A stretch of 55,316 nt of DNA from Aquipseudomonas alcaligenes MRY13-0052 (GCA_000474255.1 BATO01000036.1:1-55316), one strand, 5' to 3'. Counted from the stretch's first letter, positions 39,389 through 50,081 are shown. Numbers and translations: made by a program. Notes: generated by a model from the letters alone, not told the origin.

Positions 39389-41599
39389 TCAGCGAGCGCT
39401 GATCGGCGGGTTGAGCAGTTTGTCCAGCAGGATGGCCTGGGCGCTGCGCGGGTTCTGGTTGCCGCTGGGGCTGTTGCGCAGGTAGCGGCCGTCGGCCTGC
39501 AGCGCCCAGCTGTGGGTGTTGTCGGCGAGGTAGGTTTCCAGCTCCTTCTTGACCCGGGTGATGAGCTTCTTGCCCTCCACCGGGAAGCAGGTCTCCACTC
39601 GCATGTCGAGGTTACGCTCCATCCAGTCGGCGCTGGAGAGGTAGAGCAACTCGTCGCCTTCGTTGAGGAAGTAGTAGATGCGGCTGTGCTCGAGGAAGCG
39701 GCCGATGATCGAGCGCACCTGGATGTTGTGCGAAACGCCGGGGATGCCCGGGCGCAGGCAGCACATGCCACGCACCACCAGGTCGATCTTCACGCCACTC
39801 TGGCTGGCCTTGTACAGCGCGCGGATGATCTTCGGGTCGGTCAGCGAGTTGACCTTGGCCATGATGTGCGCCGGCTTGCCTTCGACGGCGTGCTGGGCCT
39901 CCTTGGCGATCATGTCCAGCAGCGACTTCTTCAGGGTGAAGGGCGCGTGCAGCAGCTTCTTCATGCGCAGGGTCTTGCCCATGCCGATGAGCTGGTTGAA
40001 CAGCTTGTGCAGGTCCTCGCAGAGCGCATCGTCGGCGGTGAGCATGCTGTAGTCGGTGTACAGGCGCGCGTTGCCGGCGTGGTAGTTGCCGGTGCCCAGG
40101 TGGGCGTAGCGGCGCAGCTCGCCGTCCTCGCGCCGCAGGATGAGCATCATCTTGGCGTGGGTCTTGAAGCCGACCACGCCGTAGATCACCACGGCGCCGG
40201 CAGCCTGCAGGCGGCTGGCCAGCTGCAGGTTGGATTCCTCGTCGAAGCGCGCACGCAGCTCGATCACCGCGGTGACCTCCTTGCCGTTGCGCGCCGCTTC
40301 CACCAGGGCGTCGACGATCTCCGAGTTGGCACCGGCGCGGTACAGGGTCTGCTTGATGGCCAGGACGTTGGGGTCCTTGGCGGCCTGGCGCAGGAAGTCC
40401 ACCACCGGGGTGAAGGACTCGAAGGGGTGCAGCAGCAGGATGTCCTGCTTGCCCACCACGCTGAACAGGTTCTCGGCCTTCTGCAGCAGCTTGGGGATCA
40501 CCGGGGTGAAGGTGGGGTGCTGCAGCTCGGGGTGGCTGTCGAGGCCGGTGATGCTGAACAGGCGGGTCAGGTTGACCGGGCCGTTGACCTGGTACAGCTC
40601 GCTCTCCGCCAGGCCGAACTGCTTGAGCAGGTAGTCGGACAGGTGTTTCGGGCAGGTGTCGGCCACCTCCAGGCGTACCGCATCGCCGTAGCGGCGCGAG
40701 AACAGCTCGCCACGCAGGGCGCGGGCCAGGTCCTCGACGTCCTCGGTGTCCACCGAGAGGTCGGCGTTACGGGTCAGGCGGAACTGGTAGCAGCCCTTGA
40801 CCTTCATGCCGGGGAACAGGTCGTCGGCATGGGCGTGGATCATCGACGACAGGAACACGAAGTTGTCGCCGGGGCCGCTGATGTCTTCCGGCACGCGGAT
40901 CACCCGCGGCAGCAGGCGCGGCGCCGGGATGATCGCCAGGCCGGAGTCGCGGCCGAAGGCATCGACGCCCTCCAGCTCGACGATGAAGTTGAGGCTCTTG
41001 TTCACCAGCAGCGGGAAGGGGTGCGTCGGGTCGAGGCCGATGGGGCTGATGATCGGCGCGATCTCATCGCGGAAGTAACGGCGCACCCAGGTCTTCAGCT
41101 TCGGCGTCCAGTAGCGACGGCGGATGAAGTTGACCTGGTGCTTGGCCAACTCCGGCAGCAGCACATCGTTGAGGATGCTGTACTGCCGCGCCACCTGCTC
41201 GTGCACCAGCTCGCTGATGCGCGCCAGGGCCTGGTGCGGCAACAGGCCGTCGGCACCGGCCTGCTCGCGGGCGAAGGTGATCTGCTTCTTCAGCCCGGCG
41301 GCGCGGATCTCGAAGAACTCGTCCAGGTTGCTGGAGAAGATCAGCAGGAACTTCAGGCGCTCGAGCAGCGGGTAGGACTCGTCGAGCGCCTGCTCCAGGA
41401 CACGGATGTTGAACTGCAGCTGCGACAGCTCCCGGTGGATGTACAGGCTGCTGTCATCCAGGCCCGGAACCACCGGCGCCGGCACGGGGGCGGGCGGCGG
41501 CGTTTCGGCGGGGGCCGGAGCGGGGGCCTCGGCGACCGGTTGCTCCGGTACGGGCTCTTGTTCGGGGTTCGACGCTTGGTTCAGACCATCGGTGTTCAT
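39389..41599 (-). CDS. ppk: Polyphosphate kinase 1
   Basis: A 736-residue Ppk1, which polymerises the gamma-phosphate of ATP. The core begins with YIHRELSQLQFNIRVLEQAL; the phospholipase-D-like catalytic domains include GFKTHAKMMLILRR (phospho-accepting His) and LSSADWMERNLDMRVE. An extra N-terminal segment (residues ~8-45) is almost all Pro, Ala, Glu and Val and precedes the conserved core. ATG 41599 was chosen with AGGAAA upstream. It lies 19 bases after hemB. Confidence 0.97.
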   Translation of the reverse strand: MNTDGLNQASNPEQEPVPEQPVAEAPAPAPAETPPPAPVPAPVVPGLDDSSLYIHRELSQLQFNIRVLEQALDESYPLLERLKFLLIFSSNLDEFFEIRAAGLKKQITFAREQAGADGLLPHQALARISELVHEQVARQYSILNDVLLPELAKHQVNFIRRRYWTPKLKTWVRRYFRDEIAPIISPIGLDPTHPFPLLVNKSLNFIVELEGVDAFGRDSGLAIIPAPRLLPRVIRVPEDISGPGDNFVFLSSMIHAHADDLFPGMKVKGCYQFRLTRNADLSVDTEDVEDLARALRGELFSRRYGDAVRLEVADTCPKHLSDYLLKQFGLAESELYQVNGPVNLTRLFSITGLDSHPELQHPTFTPVIPKLLQKAENLFSVVGKQDILLLHPFESFTPVVDFLRQAAKDPNVLAIKQTLYRAGANSEIVDALVEAARNGKEVTAVIELRARFDEESNLQLASRLQAAGAVVIYGVVGFKTHAKMMLILRREDGELRRYAHLGTGNYHAGNARLYTDYSMLTADDALCEDLHKLFNQLIGMGKTLRMKKLLHAPFTLKKSLLDMIAKEAQHAVEGKPAHIMAKVNSLTDPKIIRALYKASQSGVKIDLVVRGMCCLRPGIPGVSHNIQVRSIIGRFLEHSRIYYFLNEGDELLYLSSADWMERNLDMRVETCFPVEGKKLITRVKKELETYLADNTHSWALQADGRYLRNSPSGNQNPRSAQAILLDKLLNPPISAR

Positions 41600-41618
41600 C
41601 TGGTTTCCTGCTGGGGAG

Positions 41619-42671
<1,053 letters not shown>

Positions 42672-42870
42672 TTATAAGCGGCAATTATGACCGAATGGTA
42701 ACAATGCGTGACAGCGACGCTCTGTCGCGTTAAAGGAAATTTCCGAGGCCCCACTAGGGCTGGCCGTGAACCAGTCGACCCTCGACTGGCGGTTCGCCAC
42801 CCTTTAGAGCTTTTCCCGCGCGTTCAACCCGGTTAGGCTTCGCGTTCATTTTTGCCGCGCTGCCAAACTG

Positions 42871-43458
42871 ATGCTGCAACAATTTCTCCAGGACTTCGGC
42901 TATTTCGCCCTCTTCCTCGGCACCTTCTTCGAGGGCGAGACCATCCTGGTCCTGGCCGGTTTTCTCGCGTTCCGCGGCTACATGGATATCAACCTGGTGG
43001 TGATGACGGCGTTCTTCGGCAGCTATGCCGGCGACCAGCTGTGGTACTACCTCGGCCGCCAGAAGGGCCGCCAGATCCTGGCCAAGCGCCCGCGCTGGCA
43101 GGCCATGGGCGACAAGGCCCTGGAGCACATCCGCCGCCACCCCGACATCTGGGTGCTGAGCTTCCGCTTCGTCTACGGCCTGCGCACCGTGATGCCGGTG
43201 GCCATCGGCCTGTCGGGCTACCCGCCGCTGCGCTACCTGATCCTCAACGGTATCGGCGCCATCGTCTGGGCCCTGGCTCTGGGCTTCGCCGCCTTCCACT
43301 TCGGTGCCGTGCTCGAAGGCATGCTGGGCAACCTCAAGCGCTACGAGCTGATGGTGCTTGGCGCGCTGGTGGTGATCGGCGGCCTGCTCTGGCTGCGTCG
43401 CCGCCTGCGCAACAGCCGCGAAGCCAAGGCGAACGCCGAGCAACCGCCGCAGCCGTAA
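42871..43458 (+). CDS. DedA family membrane protein
   Basis: A 195-residue inner-membrane protein of the DedA/SNARE-associated (VTT) family: FLGTFFEGETILVLAGFLA at the N-terminus with the conserved acidic residue, then the reentrant-loop motif FRFVYGLRTVMPVAIGLSG. DedA proteins influence membrane potential and lipid-carrier recycling. The Arg/Glu-rich tail is cytoplasmic. It is divergent from hemB. Confidence 0.9.
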   Translation: MLQQFLQDFGYFALFLGTFFEGETILVLAGFLAFRGYMDINLVVMTAFFGSYAGDQLWYYLGRQKGRQILAKRPRWQAMGDKALEHIRRHPDIWVLSFRFVYGLRTVMPVAIGLSGYPPLRYLILNGIGAIVWALALGFAAFHFGAVLEGMLGNLKRYELMVLGALVVIGGLLWLRRRLRNSREAKANAEQPPQP

Positions 43459-43476
43459 CCCGGGCCTCAGCCCGGG
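43459..43476. other. Hairpin between convergent DedA and hydroxylase genes
   Basis: CCCGGGC and GCCCGGG pair across a 4-base loop directly after the DedA stop. No T-run; weak terminator candidate. Confidence 0.4.
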
Positions 43477-43488
43477 AACACCCCCGCT

Positions 43489-44724
43489 TCAGACCACCAG
43501 CGCTGCCTGCCGCCGTCCCAGGGCGACCAGCGCCAGCACACTGACCAGACCATGCACACCCAGCACCAGCCAGGCCAACGGGCTGGCCGGCAGCATGCCG
43601 AGGGCGGCCGCCAGCCAGAGCACCGGCAGGTTCAGCGCCAGCCGCGCCAGCTCCAGGCGCAGTGCCCAGGGGCGGTTTTCCAGCCAGGCCCCGATGACGA
43701 ACAGGCCGAACGCCATCCAGCCCCAGCCCAGCAGCACGGCACCCAGAGGCATGCCTTCGCCCGCGCCCAGCAGGTAGCTGCCGCCCACCACATAACCGAC
43801 GAACTGCAACGCCGCATACAGGGTGCGACCGCCCGACAGCGGCACCTCGAACTTGGCGAAGCGGCTCAGGTCCGGCTTCGCCTGGGGGTATTTGCGCGCC
43901 ACGTCCTCGGGGCGCCAGCCGGTGCGCATGAACCAGATGCGCAGGCGATCCCACCAGGACTCGGCGCGCACCGCGTCCTGCCACAGCACCGAGTAGAACT
44001 GCAGGTTGGCCCAGAGCGGGTTCCAGCTGGCCAGGGGCGTGGTCACGCCGAACACCACCGGCTCCTCGTCCAGCTCCTCCTGGAAGGTGCCGAACAGACG
44101 ATCCCAGAGGATGAACACGCCGCCGTAGTTGCGATCCATGTACACCGCGTTCTGCGCATGGTGCACGCGGTGGTTCGACGGGCTGATGAAGAACCACTCG
44201 AACCAGCCGAGCTTGGGCACGTGGCGGGTGTGCACCCAGAACTGATAGAGCAGGTTCAGCGCGGCGACGGTCAGGAACACCAGCGGCGGCACGCCGGCCA
44301 CCGCCATCGGCAGGTAGAAGATCCAGCCGAAGAGGAAGCCGGTGCTGGTTTGGCGCAGGGCGGTGGAGAGGTTGTACTCCTCGCTCTGGTGGTGCACCGA
44401 ATGGGCGGCCCAGAGCACGTTGCGCTCATGGCCCAGGCGGTGGTTCCAGTAGTAGCAGAAGTCGTAGAAGACGAAGGCGAACAGCCAGACCCAGGGGCTG
44501 TCCGCGCGCAGCTCGAACAGCGCCAGGTGCTGCCAGGCATAGGTGTAGGTGAGCAACCCGACCGCCTTGGTCAGCAGCCCACTGGTGGTGGACAGCACGC
44601 CGGCGCTGAGGCTGTTGATGGCATCGGCGGTGCGGTAGGTACGCACCCCGCGCCAACGATCGGCCAACAGCTCGATGCCGATCAGCAGGAAGAAGAAAGG
44701 GACCGCGTAGAGGACGTAATTCAT
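43489..44724 (-). CDS. Sterol desaturase / fatty acid hydroxylase family protein
   Basis: A 411-residue integral membrane di-iron enzyme. The three histidine boxes are WNHRLGHERN, HSVHHQSEEYN and NHRVHHAQN, in the order and spacing of the alkylglycerol monooxygenase-like branch. About eight membrane segments are visible, with an extra hydrophobic C-terminal third. The lipid substrate cannot be assigned. It stands alone on the minus strand, divergent from a hydrolase gene. Confidence 0.9.
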   Translation of the reverse strand: MNYVLYAVPFFFLLIGIELLADRWRGVRTYRTADAINSLSAGVLSTTSGLLTKAVGLLTYTYAWQHLALFELRADSPWVWLFAFVFYDFCYYWNHRLGHERNVLWAAHSVHHQSEEYNLSTALRQTSTGFLFGWIFYLPMAVAGVPPLVFLTVAALNLLYQFWVHTRHVPKLGWFEWFFISPSNHRVHHAQNAVYMDRNYGGVFILWDRLFGTFQEELDEEPVVFGVTTPLASWNPLWANLQFYSVLWQDAVRAESWWDRLRIWFMRTGWRPEDVARKYPQAKPDLSRFAKFEVPLSGGRTLYAALQFVGYVVGGSYLLGAGEGMPLGAVLLGWGWMAFGLFVIGAWLENRPWALRLELARLALNLPVLWLAAALGMLPASPLAWLVLGVHGLVSVLALVALGRRQAALVV

Positions 44725-44842
44725 GATGTCAGCCGTATCGTTATGCCGATCAAGGGACTAGGATTGCCAGGCTCGATGCTACGCCCGTGCCTCCCCGGAG
44801 CCCCTGGCGCCGCATGCCAGCCCAACCGGCATATGACGACAC

Positions 44843-45676
44843 ATGCGCATAACCACAAGACGCACGCTCTCCATCCTGTTGATCCTGATCGCCGCAGCCG
44901 CCCTCCTGGGACTCTATCCCTATCGCGCCGCGCTGTTGCCGGCCGCCGACGACCTGGCGGCGGCGAAAACCCGCCTCGCGCCCCACGTCAGCCTGTTCAC
45001 CCCCGAGGGTGAAGGCCCGTTCCCCACCGTGCTGGTGTTCCACGGTTGCAGCGGGCAGAGCCCCGGCTTCGTGCGTAACGTCAGCGACTGGCTGCTGCCC
45101 CACGGCTTTGCCCTGCTGTTCGTCGACAGCCTGGCCGCCCGGGGCATCGATGACTGGCACCCGGTGTGCGACGGCAAGCAGTTGTGGGGCAACGAACGCG
45201 CCCTGGACGTCTACGCCGCCCTCGACCTGGCCCGCGCCATGCCCCAGCTGAACCATCAGCGCATGGCCCTGCTCGGCTACTCCCACGGCGGCTGGAGCAT
45301 CCTCGACGCCCTGGCCTACGACGGCGCCGCCGGCCACGGTTTCCCCGGCATCGGCCAGCAGGCGCTGGACGGTGTGCGCGGCGCCATCGCCTTCTACCCT
45401 TACTGCGGGTTCCCCGCGCACCTGCGCCAGGGCAAGGGACGTGACCTGCCGGTGCTGATGTTTCTCGGTGGCAAGGACAGAATCACTGACCACCTTCAGT
45501 GTCTATCAGCTATGGACGCGCTCGATTTCGAACAACTGCAACTGGTGCAATATGGCGGAGCCGACCATGTTTTCGATCAGCGCAGCGACCTGAATACCTA
45601 CCAACCCAGGCTGGCCAAGGATGCCCACCAGCATGCCCAGGCATTCCTCCAGGAGACCCTGAAGGCGGCCCAGTGA
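44843..45676 (+). CDS. Dienelactone hydrolase-like alpha/beta hydrolase
   Basis: A 277-residue hydrolase with one N-terminal membrane segment or signal (LSILLILIAAAALLGLYPY). The nucleophile elbow is LLGYSHGGWS, the acid is in FLGGKDRITDH, and the His in YGGADHVFD. The oxyanion segment is VLVFHGCSGQSPG. The layout fits the dienelactone hydrolase family; it probably acts in the periplasm or at the membrane. The ATG is 14 bases upstream of elbB's unit end-to-start gap, suggesting co-transcription with elbB. Confidence 0.88.
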   Translation: MRITTRRTLSILLILIAAAALLGLYPYRAALLPAADDLAAAKTRLAPHVSLFTPEGEGPFPTVLVFHGCSGQSPGFVRNVSDWLLPHGFALLFVDSLAARGIDDWHPVCDGKQLWGNERALDVYAALDLARAMPQLNHQRMALLGYSHGGWSILDALAYDGAAGHGFPGIGQQALDGVRGAIAFYPYCGFPAHLRQGKGRDLPVLMFLGGKDRITDHLQCLSAMDALDFEQLQLVQYGGADHVFDQRSDLNTYQPRLAKDAHQHAQAFLQETLKAAQ

Positions 45677-45689
45677 AGCGGAGAACGCT

Positions 45690-46355
45690 ATGAACAAAAA
45701 AGTTGCTGTGATCCTTTCCGGCTGTGGCGTGTACGACGGCGCGGAGATCCACGAAAGCGTGATCACCCTGCTGCGCCTGGACCAACGGGGTGCACAGGCA
45801 CAGTGCTTCGCGCCCAACATCGCCCAGCACCACGTGATCAACCACCTCACCGGCGAAGAGATGCCGGAGAGCCGCAACGTGCTCACCGAATCCGCGCGCA
45901 TCGCCCGTGGCGCGGTGAAGGACGTGCGTGAGCTGAAGGCCGAGGACTTCGATGCGCTGATCATCCCCGGCGGTTTCGGTGTGGCGAAGAACCTCTCCGA
46001 CTTCGCCATCAACGGCGCCGACTGCAGCGTGCAGCCCGACGTGCTGGCCGCCGCCCAGGGCTTCGCCGCCGCCGGCAAGCCGGTGGGACTGATCTGCATC
46101 GCCCCGGCCATGGCTGCGAAGATCTACGGCGAAGGCGTGATCTGCACCATCGGCGACGACGCCGACACCGCCAGCGCGCTGCAGAAGATGGGCGCCGAAC
46201 ACGTCGAGTGCGTGGTCAGCGAGATAGTCGAGGACAAGCCGCGCAAGCTGGTCACCACCCCTGCCTACATGCTCGCCCAGTCCATCAGCGAAGCCGCCTC
46301 GGGCATCTACAAGCTGGTCGACCGCGTGCTGGAACTGACCCACGCCGACCATTGA
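45690..46355 (+). CDS. elbB: Isoprenoid biosynthesis glyoxalase ElbB
   Basis: A 221-residue DJ-1/PfpI-type protein: KKVAVILSGCGVYDGAEIHE at the start, the nucleophile-elbow Cys in GLICIAPAMAAKI, and LIIPGGFGVAKNLSDFA. Length and motifs match ElbB (YhbL). The E. coli protein has glyoxalase activity and was linked to isoprenoid production; its physiological role is not settled. It follows the hydrolase gene by 13 bases. Confidence 0.95.
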   Translation: MNKKVAVILSGCGVYDGAEIHESVITLLRLDQRGAQAQCFAPNIAQHHVINHLTGEEMPESRNVLTESARIARGAVKDVRELKAEDFDALIIPGGFGVAKNLSDFAINGADCSVQPDVLAAAQGFAAAGKPVGLICIAPAMAAKIYGEGVICTIGDDADTASALQKMGAEHVECVVSEIVEDKPRKLVTTPAYMLAQSISEAASGIYKLVDRVLELTHADH

Positions 46356-46361
46356 CGGCGC

Positions 46362-46387
46362 AGGCGGGCGGCCCCGGTCGCCCGCCT
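46362..46387 (+). other. GC hairpin after elbB
   Basis: AGGCGGGCG and CGCCCGCCT form a perfect 9-base stem with an 8-base loop a few bases past the elbB stop. It lacks a T-run. Confidence 0.45.
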
Positions 46388-46491
46388 CTGCAAGCCGCTC
46401 CCGCCAATCCGCGTGCCATTTGGGCCGCGCCCCTGTTCAAGCGCCCCGCGCTGCGTCAGCGTCGCCTTTTCGACCGAGATGCAGGTGCAGC

Positions 46492-46962
46492 ATGAGCGAC
46501 AACGAATTCGTCCTGACCCCGGAACTGCAACAGGCGGTCCGACGCTTCTTCGAACGCATCCCCTTCAACCAGGTGCTCGGCATCCAGCTGGGCGAGCTGT
46601 CGCAGGAGCAGGTGACCATGCACCTGCCGATGAAGGACGAACTGATAGGCAACTTCGTCCACGGCATCCTTCACGGTGGGGTCATCTCCTCGCTGCTGGA
46701 CGTCACCGGCGGCGCCATGGCGCTGATCGGCGCCTTCGAGCGGCATCAAGGCCTGTCCACGGGTGAGCGCATGGAGCGCCTGTCCAAGCTGGGCACCATC
46801 GACCTGCGTATCGATTACCTGCGTCCGGGGCGGGGCCGCTCCTTCACCGCCACGGCGGTGTTGCTGCGCTCGGGCAACAAGGTCGCGGTGGTGCGTTCGG
46901 AACTGCACGCCGACGACGGCACCCTGGTGGCGGTCGGCACCGGCACCTACCTCTGCGGCTGA
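46492..46962 (+). CDS. YigI-type thioesterase
   Basis: A 156-residue hotdog-fold thioesterase. The catalytic segment is NFVHGILHGGVISSLLDVTG, and the C-terminal half has DLRIDYLRPGRG. It matches the PaaI/YigI acyl-CoA thioesterase group. ATG 46492 was used; a longer in-frame start at 46420 adds Arg/Pro-rich residues with no conservation. It is convergent with the UPF0178 gene, 12 bases apart. Confidence 0.9.
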   Translation: MSDNEFVLTPELQQAVRRFFERIPFNQVLGIQLGELSQEQVTMHLPMKDELIGNFVHGILHGGVISSLLDVTGGAMALIGAFERHQGLSTGERMERLSKLGTIDLRIDYLRPGRGRSFTATAVLLRSGNKVAVVRSELHADDGTLVAVGTGTYLCG

Positions 46963-46974
46963 GGGATTCCGGCC

Positions 46975-47427
46975 TCAGCCCCGGCTGAGGCGTGTGAGCA
47001 ACCGATCCAGCGAATTGGAGAAGGCCTGGCGGTCCTTCTCGCTGTAGGCCGCCTGGCCGCCGCCCATCTGCCCCTGGTCGCGCAGGTCGGTGAACAGGTT
47101 GCGCACCGCCAGTCGCTCACCCATGTTGCGCTCGTCGAACTCCCGGCCACGGGGGTCGAGCGCCGCCACCCCCTTCTTCACCAGGCGATCGGCCAGCGGC
47201 ACATCGCTGCAGATCACCAGGTCACCGGGCTCGGCCTGCTCCACCAGGTGATCGTCCGCCGCATCCGGCCCGCTCGGCACCACCACCAGGCGCACGCAGG
47301 CGAAGGCCGGTTTCACCTGGCTCTGCCCGGCCACCAGCACCACCTCGAACTTGCGCTTGAGGGCGAACTTGATGACCTGGTCCTTGGCGGCACGGGGGCA
47401 GGCGTCGGCGTCGATCCACACACGCAT
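46975..47427 (-). CDS. UPF0178 protein (YaiI/YqxD)
   Basis: A 150-residue UPF0178 protein with a PIN/NYN-like fold: MRVWIDADACPRAAKDQVIK, VICSDVPLADRLVKKG and NMGERLAVRNLFTDLRDQG are signature segments. The clustered Asp residues suggest a metal-dependent nuclease, but no function is proven for the family. Confidence 0.95.
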   Translation of the reverse strand: MRVWIDADACPRAAKDQVIKFALKRKFEVVLVAGQSQVKPAFACVRLVVVPSGPDAADDHLVEQAEPGDLVICSDVPLADRLVKKGVAALDPRGREFDERNMGERLAVRNLFTDLRDQGQMGGGQAAYSEKDRQAFSNSLDRLLTRLSRG

Positions 47428-47563
47428 GGGCTTGGGCTCCGGAAAAGTGGCGGGCGCGCAGTATGCCAGCCGCCACCCTGGCCCGCTCGCTGCGCCACCA
47501 TGCCGCAGCCTGGGCAAGGTCAAAATGATCTCATTGCGCCAGCTATTTTCGCCGAAATCCCCC

Positions 47564-47700
47564 TATAATCGCCCGCCCTTCCCGCACCTTCGGGTCCCGA
47601 GGGAGGCCCCGCGGGGGATTGGCAGGACGCCGCTACATGCCAGTGCACGCCTGGATCAGCCGGAAACGGTTGGCAGTATCAAGGACTCGACGAGGAACAC
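47564..47700 (+). promoter_or_regulatory. Consensus -10 box and ~125-base leader of the lipoprotein operon
   Basis: A perfect TATAAT (47564-47569) lies about 130 bases before the first ATG. No good -35 is present. The implied leader has several GC-rich stems with GGA-containing stretches (GAGGGAGG, GGGGGATTGGCAGGAC), which could be RsmA-type sites. Confidence 0.5.
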
Positions 47701-49095
47701 ATGGCATCCCGCGCCGTTACCGCCCTGGCGGTCTGCTTCGCCCTGCAGCTTGCCGGCTGCTCGGCCTTCCGCAGCTACGAACACGAACTCACCGAGACCA
47801 GCCAGCACCTCGCCCGCGGCGAAGTCGATGCCGCACTGGGCGTGCTGGAAGCCAACAACGACAGCGCCGACAAGGACCTTCTCTACTGGTTCGAGAAGGG
47901 CGAACTGCTGCGCTCGAAGGGTGACCTGGCGGCCAGCCAGAAGGCCTGGCGCCAGGCCGACGGCATCATCTTCCAGTGGGAAGAGGCGATGAAGGCCGAC
48001 CCCGGCCGCTACCTGGCCGAGGCCGGCGCCTACCTGGCCAACGACCGGGTCCGCCGCTACCAGGGCTACGACTACGAGAAGGTGATGCTCACCACTCAGA
48101 TGGCCCTCAACGACCTGGCGCTGAACGACTTCGACGCCGCGCGCACCGAGATCCGCAAGACCCACGAACGCGAAGCGCTGATCGCCGAACTGCGCGACCA
48201 GCAGTACCTCGACAGCGAAGAGGAAGCCGAGCGCCAGGGCATCAGCACCCGCTTCGAAGACCTGCGCGGCTACCCGGTGGCCTCCCTCGACGCCCCCGAG
48301 GTGGTCAACCTGAAGAACAGCTACCAGAGCGCCTTCAGCCACTACCTCGCCGGCTTCGTCTACGAGGCCCTGGGCGAGAAGGGCCTGGCCGCTCCCGGCT
48401 ACCGCCAGGCCGCCGAACTGCGCCCCGGCACCCCGCTGCTGGAACAGGCCCTGCTGGACCTGGACGCCACGCCCGCCGCAGACGCCGGCAGCGACGTGCT
48501 GCTGGTGCTGCAGAGCGGCCTGGCGCCGGCCCGCGACTCGCTGCGCATCCCGCTGCCGGTGCCTCTGGACTCCGGGATGATCATCAGCACCCTGTCCTTC
48601 CCGCTGCTGCGCGACGACACCAGCACCCTGACACCGGGCTTCATCGAGGTGGATGGCGCGCCCGCCGCCCTCACCGAACTCAGCAGCCTGCGCGCCATGT
48701 CGCACCGTGCCCTGCGCGACGACATGCCCGGCATCATCCTCCGCACCACCATCCGCGCGGTGACCCGGGGCGCCCTGCAGAAGCAGCTCAACGACAACGG
48801 CAACCCCCTGGCCAGCCTGGCCGTGGGCATCATGTCGGTGGCCAGCGAAGGGGCCGACGAACGCACCTGGCGCACCCTGCCCGGCAGCATCAGCGTCGCG
48901 CGGGTGCGCCTGGCCATGGGCGAACACCGCCTGGCCCTGCCCACCGCCTATGGCGTGCGCGAATTCACCCTGAAGATCGATCGGCCCCACCAGGTGGTCC
49001 CGCTGCGGATGGTGGCCGGCCAGGTCTACGCCCAGGGCGCCGTCACCCCGACCCTACCTGGCCCCCGTACCCTGGCCAGCAACCAGACTCCCTAA
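47701..49095 (+). CDS. COG3014 TPR-type lipoprotein
   Basis: A 464-residue outer-membrane lipoprotein. The lipobox is LAGC (signal peptide MASRAVTALAVCFALQ...), with Ser at +2 favouring the outer membrane. The N-terminal half is helical with TPR-like repeats (LARGEVDAALGVLEANND, FSHYLAGFVYEALGEKGLAA); the C-terminal half is beta-rich. The COG3014 family has no known function. It starts a four-gene unit with ycfL, lpoB and a CsgG-like gene. Confidence 0.88.
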   Translation: MASRAVTALAVCFALQLAGCSAFRSYEHELTETSQHLARGEVDAALGVLEANNDSADKDLLYWFEKGELLRSKGDLAASQKAWRQADGIIFQWEEAMKADPGRYLAEAGAYLANDRVRRYQGYDYEKVMLTTQMALNDLALNDFDAARTEIRKTHEREALIAELRDQQYLDSEEEAERQGISTRFEDLRGYPVASLDAPEVVNLKNSYQSAFSHYLAGFVYEALGEKGLAAPGYRQAAELRPGTPLLEQALLDLDATPAADAGSDVLLVLQSGLAPARDSLRIPLPVPLDSGMIISTLSFPLLRDDTSTLTPGFIEVDGAPAALTELSSLRAMSHRALRDDMPGIILRTTIRAVTRGALQKQLNDNGNPLASLAVGIMSVASEGADERTWRTLPGSISVARVRLAMGEHRLALPTAYGVREFTLKIDRPHQVVPLRMVAGQVYAQGAVTPTLPGPRTLASNQTP

Positions 49096-49104
49096 GGAAC
49101 ACAC

Positions 49105-49464
49105 ATGCGCAAGCTGCTCGTCGCCGGGCTCGCCCTGGCCCTGCTCGCCGGCTGCTCCAGCCGCGAAACCGCCTCCAGCAAGGTGGCGCCCATGGGCGAT
49201 GTGGAAGACATCGAAGTGGACACCATGCGGGTCGCCCGCGAGAACGGCTTCCTCACCGTCAAGGTGAAGCTGACCAACACCTCCAGCCATAACCGCACCC
49301 TCTACTACCGCTTCGCCTGGCTGGACAGCGACGGTTTCCCCGTCGCCGACGAGGAAAGCTGGAAGGCCCTGCCCATCTACGGCACCCAGACCACCTACCT
49401 GCCGGCCATCGCGCCGGTGCCCAAGGCGACCGACTTCCGCCTGGAAATGAACACCCCCGACTGA
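49105..49464 (+). CDS. YcfL-family lipoprotein (DUF1425)
   Basis: A 119-residue lipoprotein with lipobox LLAGC. The mature part is an Ig-like beta sandwich (VKVKLTNTSSHNRTLYYRF, WLDSDGFPV) as in YcfL, which precedes lpoB in E. coli too. TAAGGA, containing the upstream stop, is its ribosome site. Function unknown. Confidence 0.88.
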   Translation: MRKLLVAGLALALLAGCSSRETASSKVAPMGDVEDIEVDTMRVARENGFLTVKVKLTNTSSHNRTLYYRFAWLDSDGFPVADEESWKALPIYGTQTTYLPAIAPVPKATDFRLEMNTPD

Positions 49465-49486
49465 TCACGAGAAAGCGAGTATTCCC

Positions 49487-50080
49487 ATGCGCCTTGTCCG
49501 CACCACTTGCATCGCCGCCCTGGCCCTGGCCGCCGCCGGCTGCTCCAACAACCCGTCGCCGGTGCTCGGTGGCGGCAACATCAGCTACGGCGACAGCAAG
49601 GCCGTCGAACTGATCACCAACGAGTTCGGCTCCACCGACCTGCAGATGATCGCCGAATCCATGACCCGCTCCCTGGCCCAGTCCGGCGTGCTCCAGGGTC
49701 GCCCGGTGGTCCAGGTCTACGACGTGAAGAACAAGACCAGCGAGTACATCGATACCCGCGAGATCACCACCTCGATCAAGACCCAGCTGATGAAGACCGG
49801 CACCGCCCGCTTCGCCAGCGACAACACCGACATGCAGAGCCAGGTCGACCAGCTGAAGCTGCAGAACCAGAGCGGGCTGTACAAGAACTCCACCGTGGCC
49901 AAGACCGGCAACATGATCGCCGCCAAGTACCGCCTGGAGGGCTCCATCAGCTCAATCGTCAAGCGCAGCAGTGACTACAAGGACGTCTTCTACAAATTCA
50001 GCCTGCAACTGGTCGACGTCGAAAGCGGCCTGGCCGAGTGGATGGACGAGAAAGAAATCCGCAAGACCACGGAGCGTTGA
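49487..50080 (+). CDS. lpoB: LpoB-family penicillin-binding protein activator
   Basis: A 197-residue outer-membrane lipoprotein (lipobox AAAGC). The folded domain resembles LpoB, which reaches through peptidoglycan to stimulate the synthase PBP1B: ESMTRSLAQSGVLQGRPVVQ, TSEYIDTREITTSIKTQLM, KYRLEGSISSIVKRSSDYKD. The linker between lipid anchor and domain is short compared with E. coli LpoB. Pseudomonads have a different PBP1B activator, LpoP, so this LpoB-like protein may serve another partner. Confidence 0.88.
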   Translation: MRLVRTTCIAALALAAAGCSNNPSPVLGGGNISYGDSKAVELITNEFGSTDLQMIAESMTRSLAQSGVLQGRPVVQVYDVKNKTSEYIDTREITTSIKTQLMKTGTARFASDNTDMQSQVDQLKLQNQSGLYKNSTVAKTGNMIAAKYRLEGSISSIVKRSSDYKDVFYKFSLQLVDVESGLAEWMDEKEIRKTTER

Positions 50081-50081
50081 T

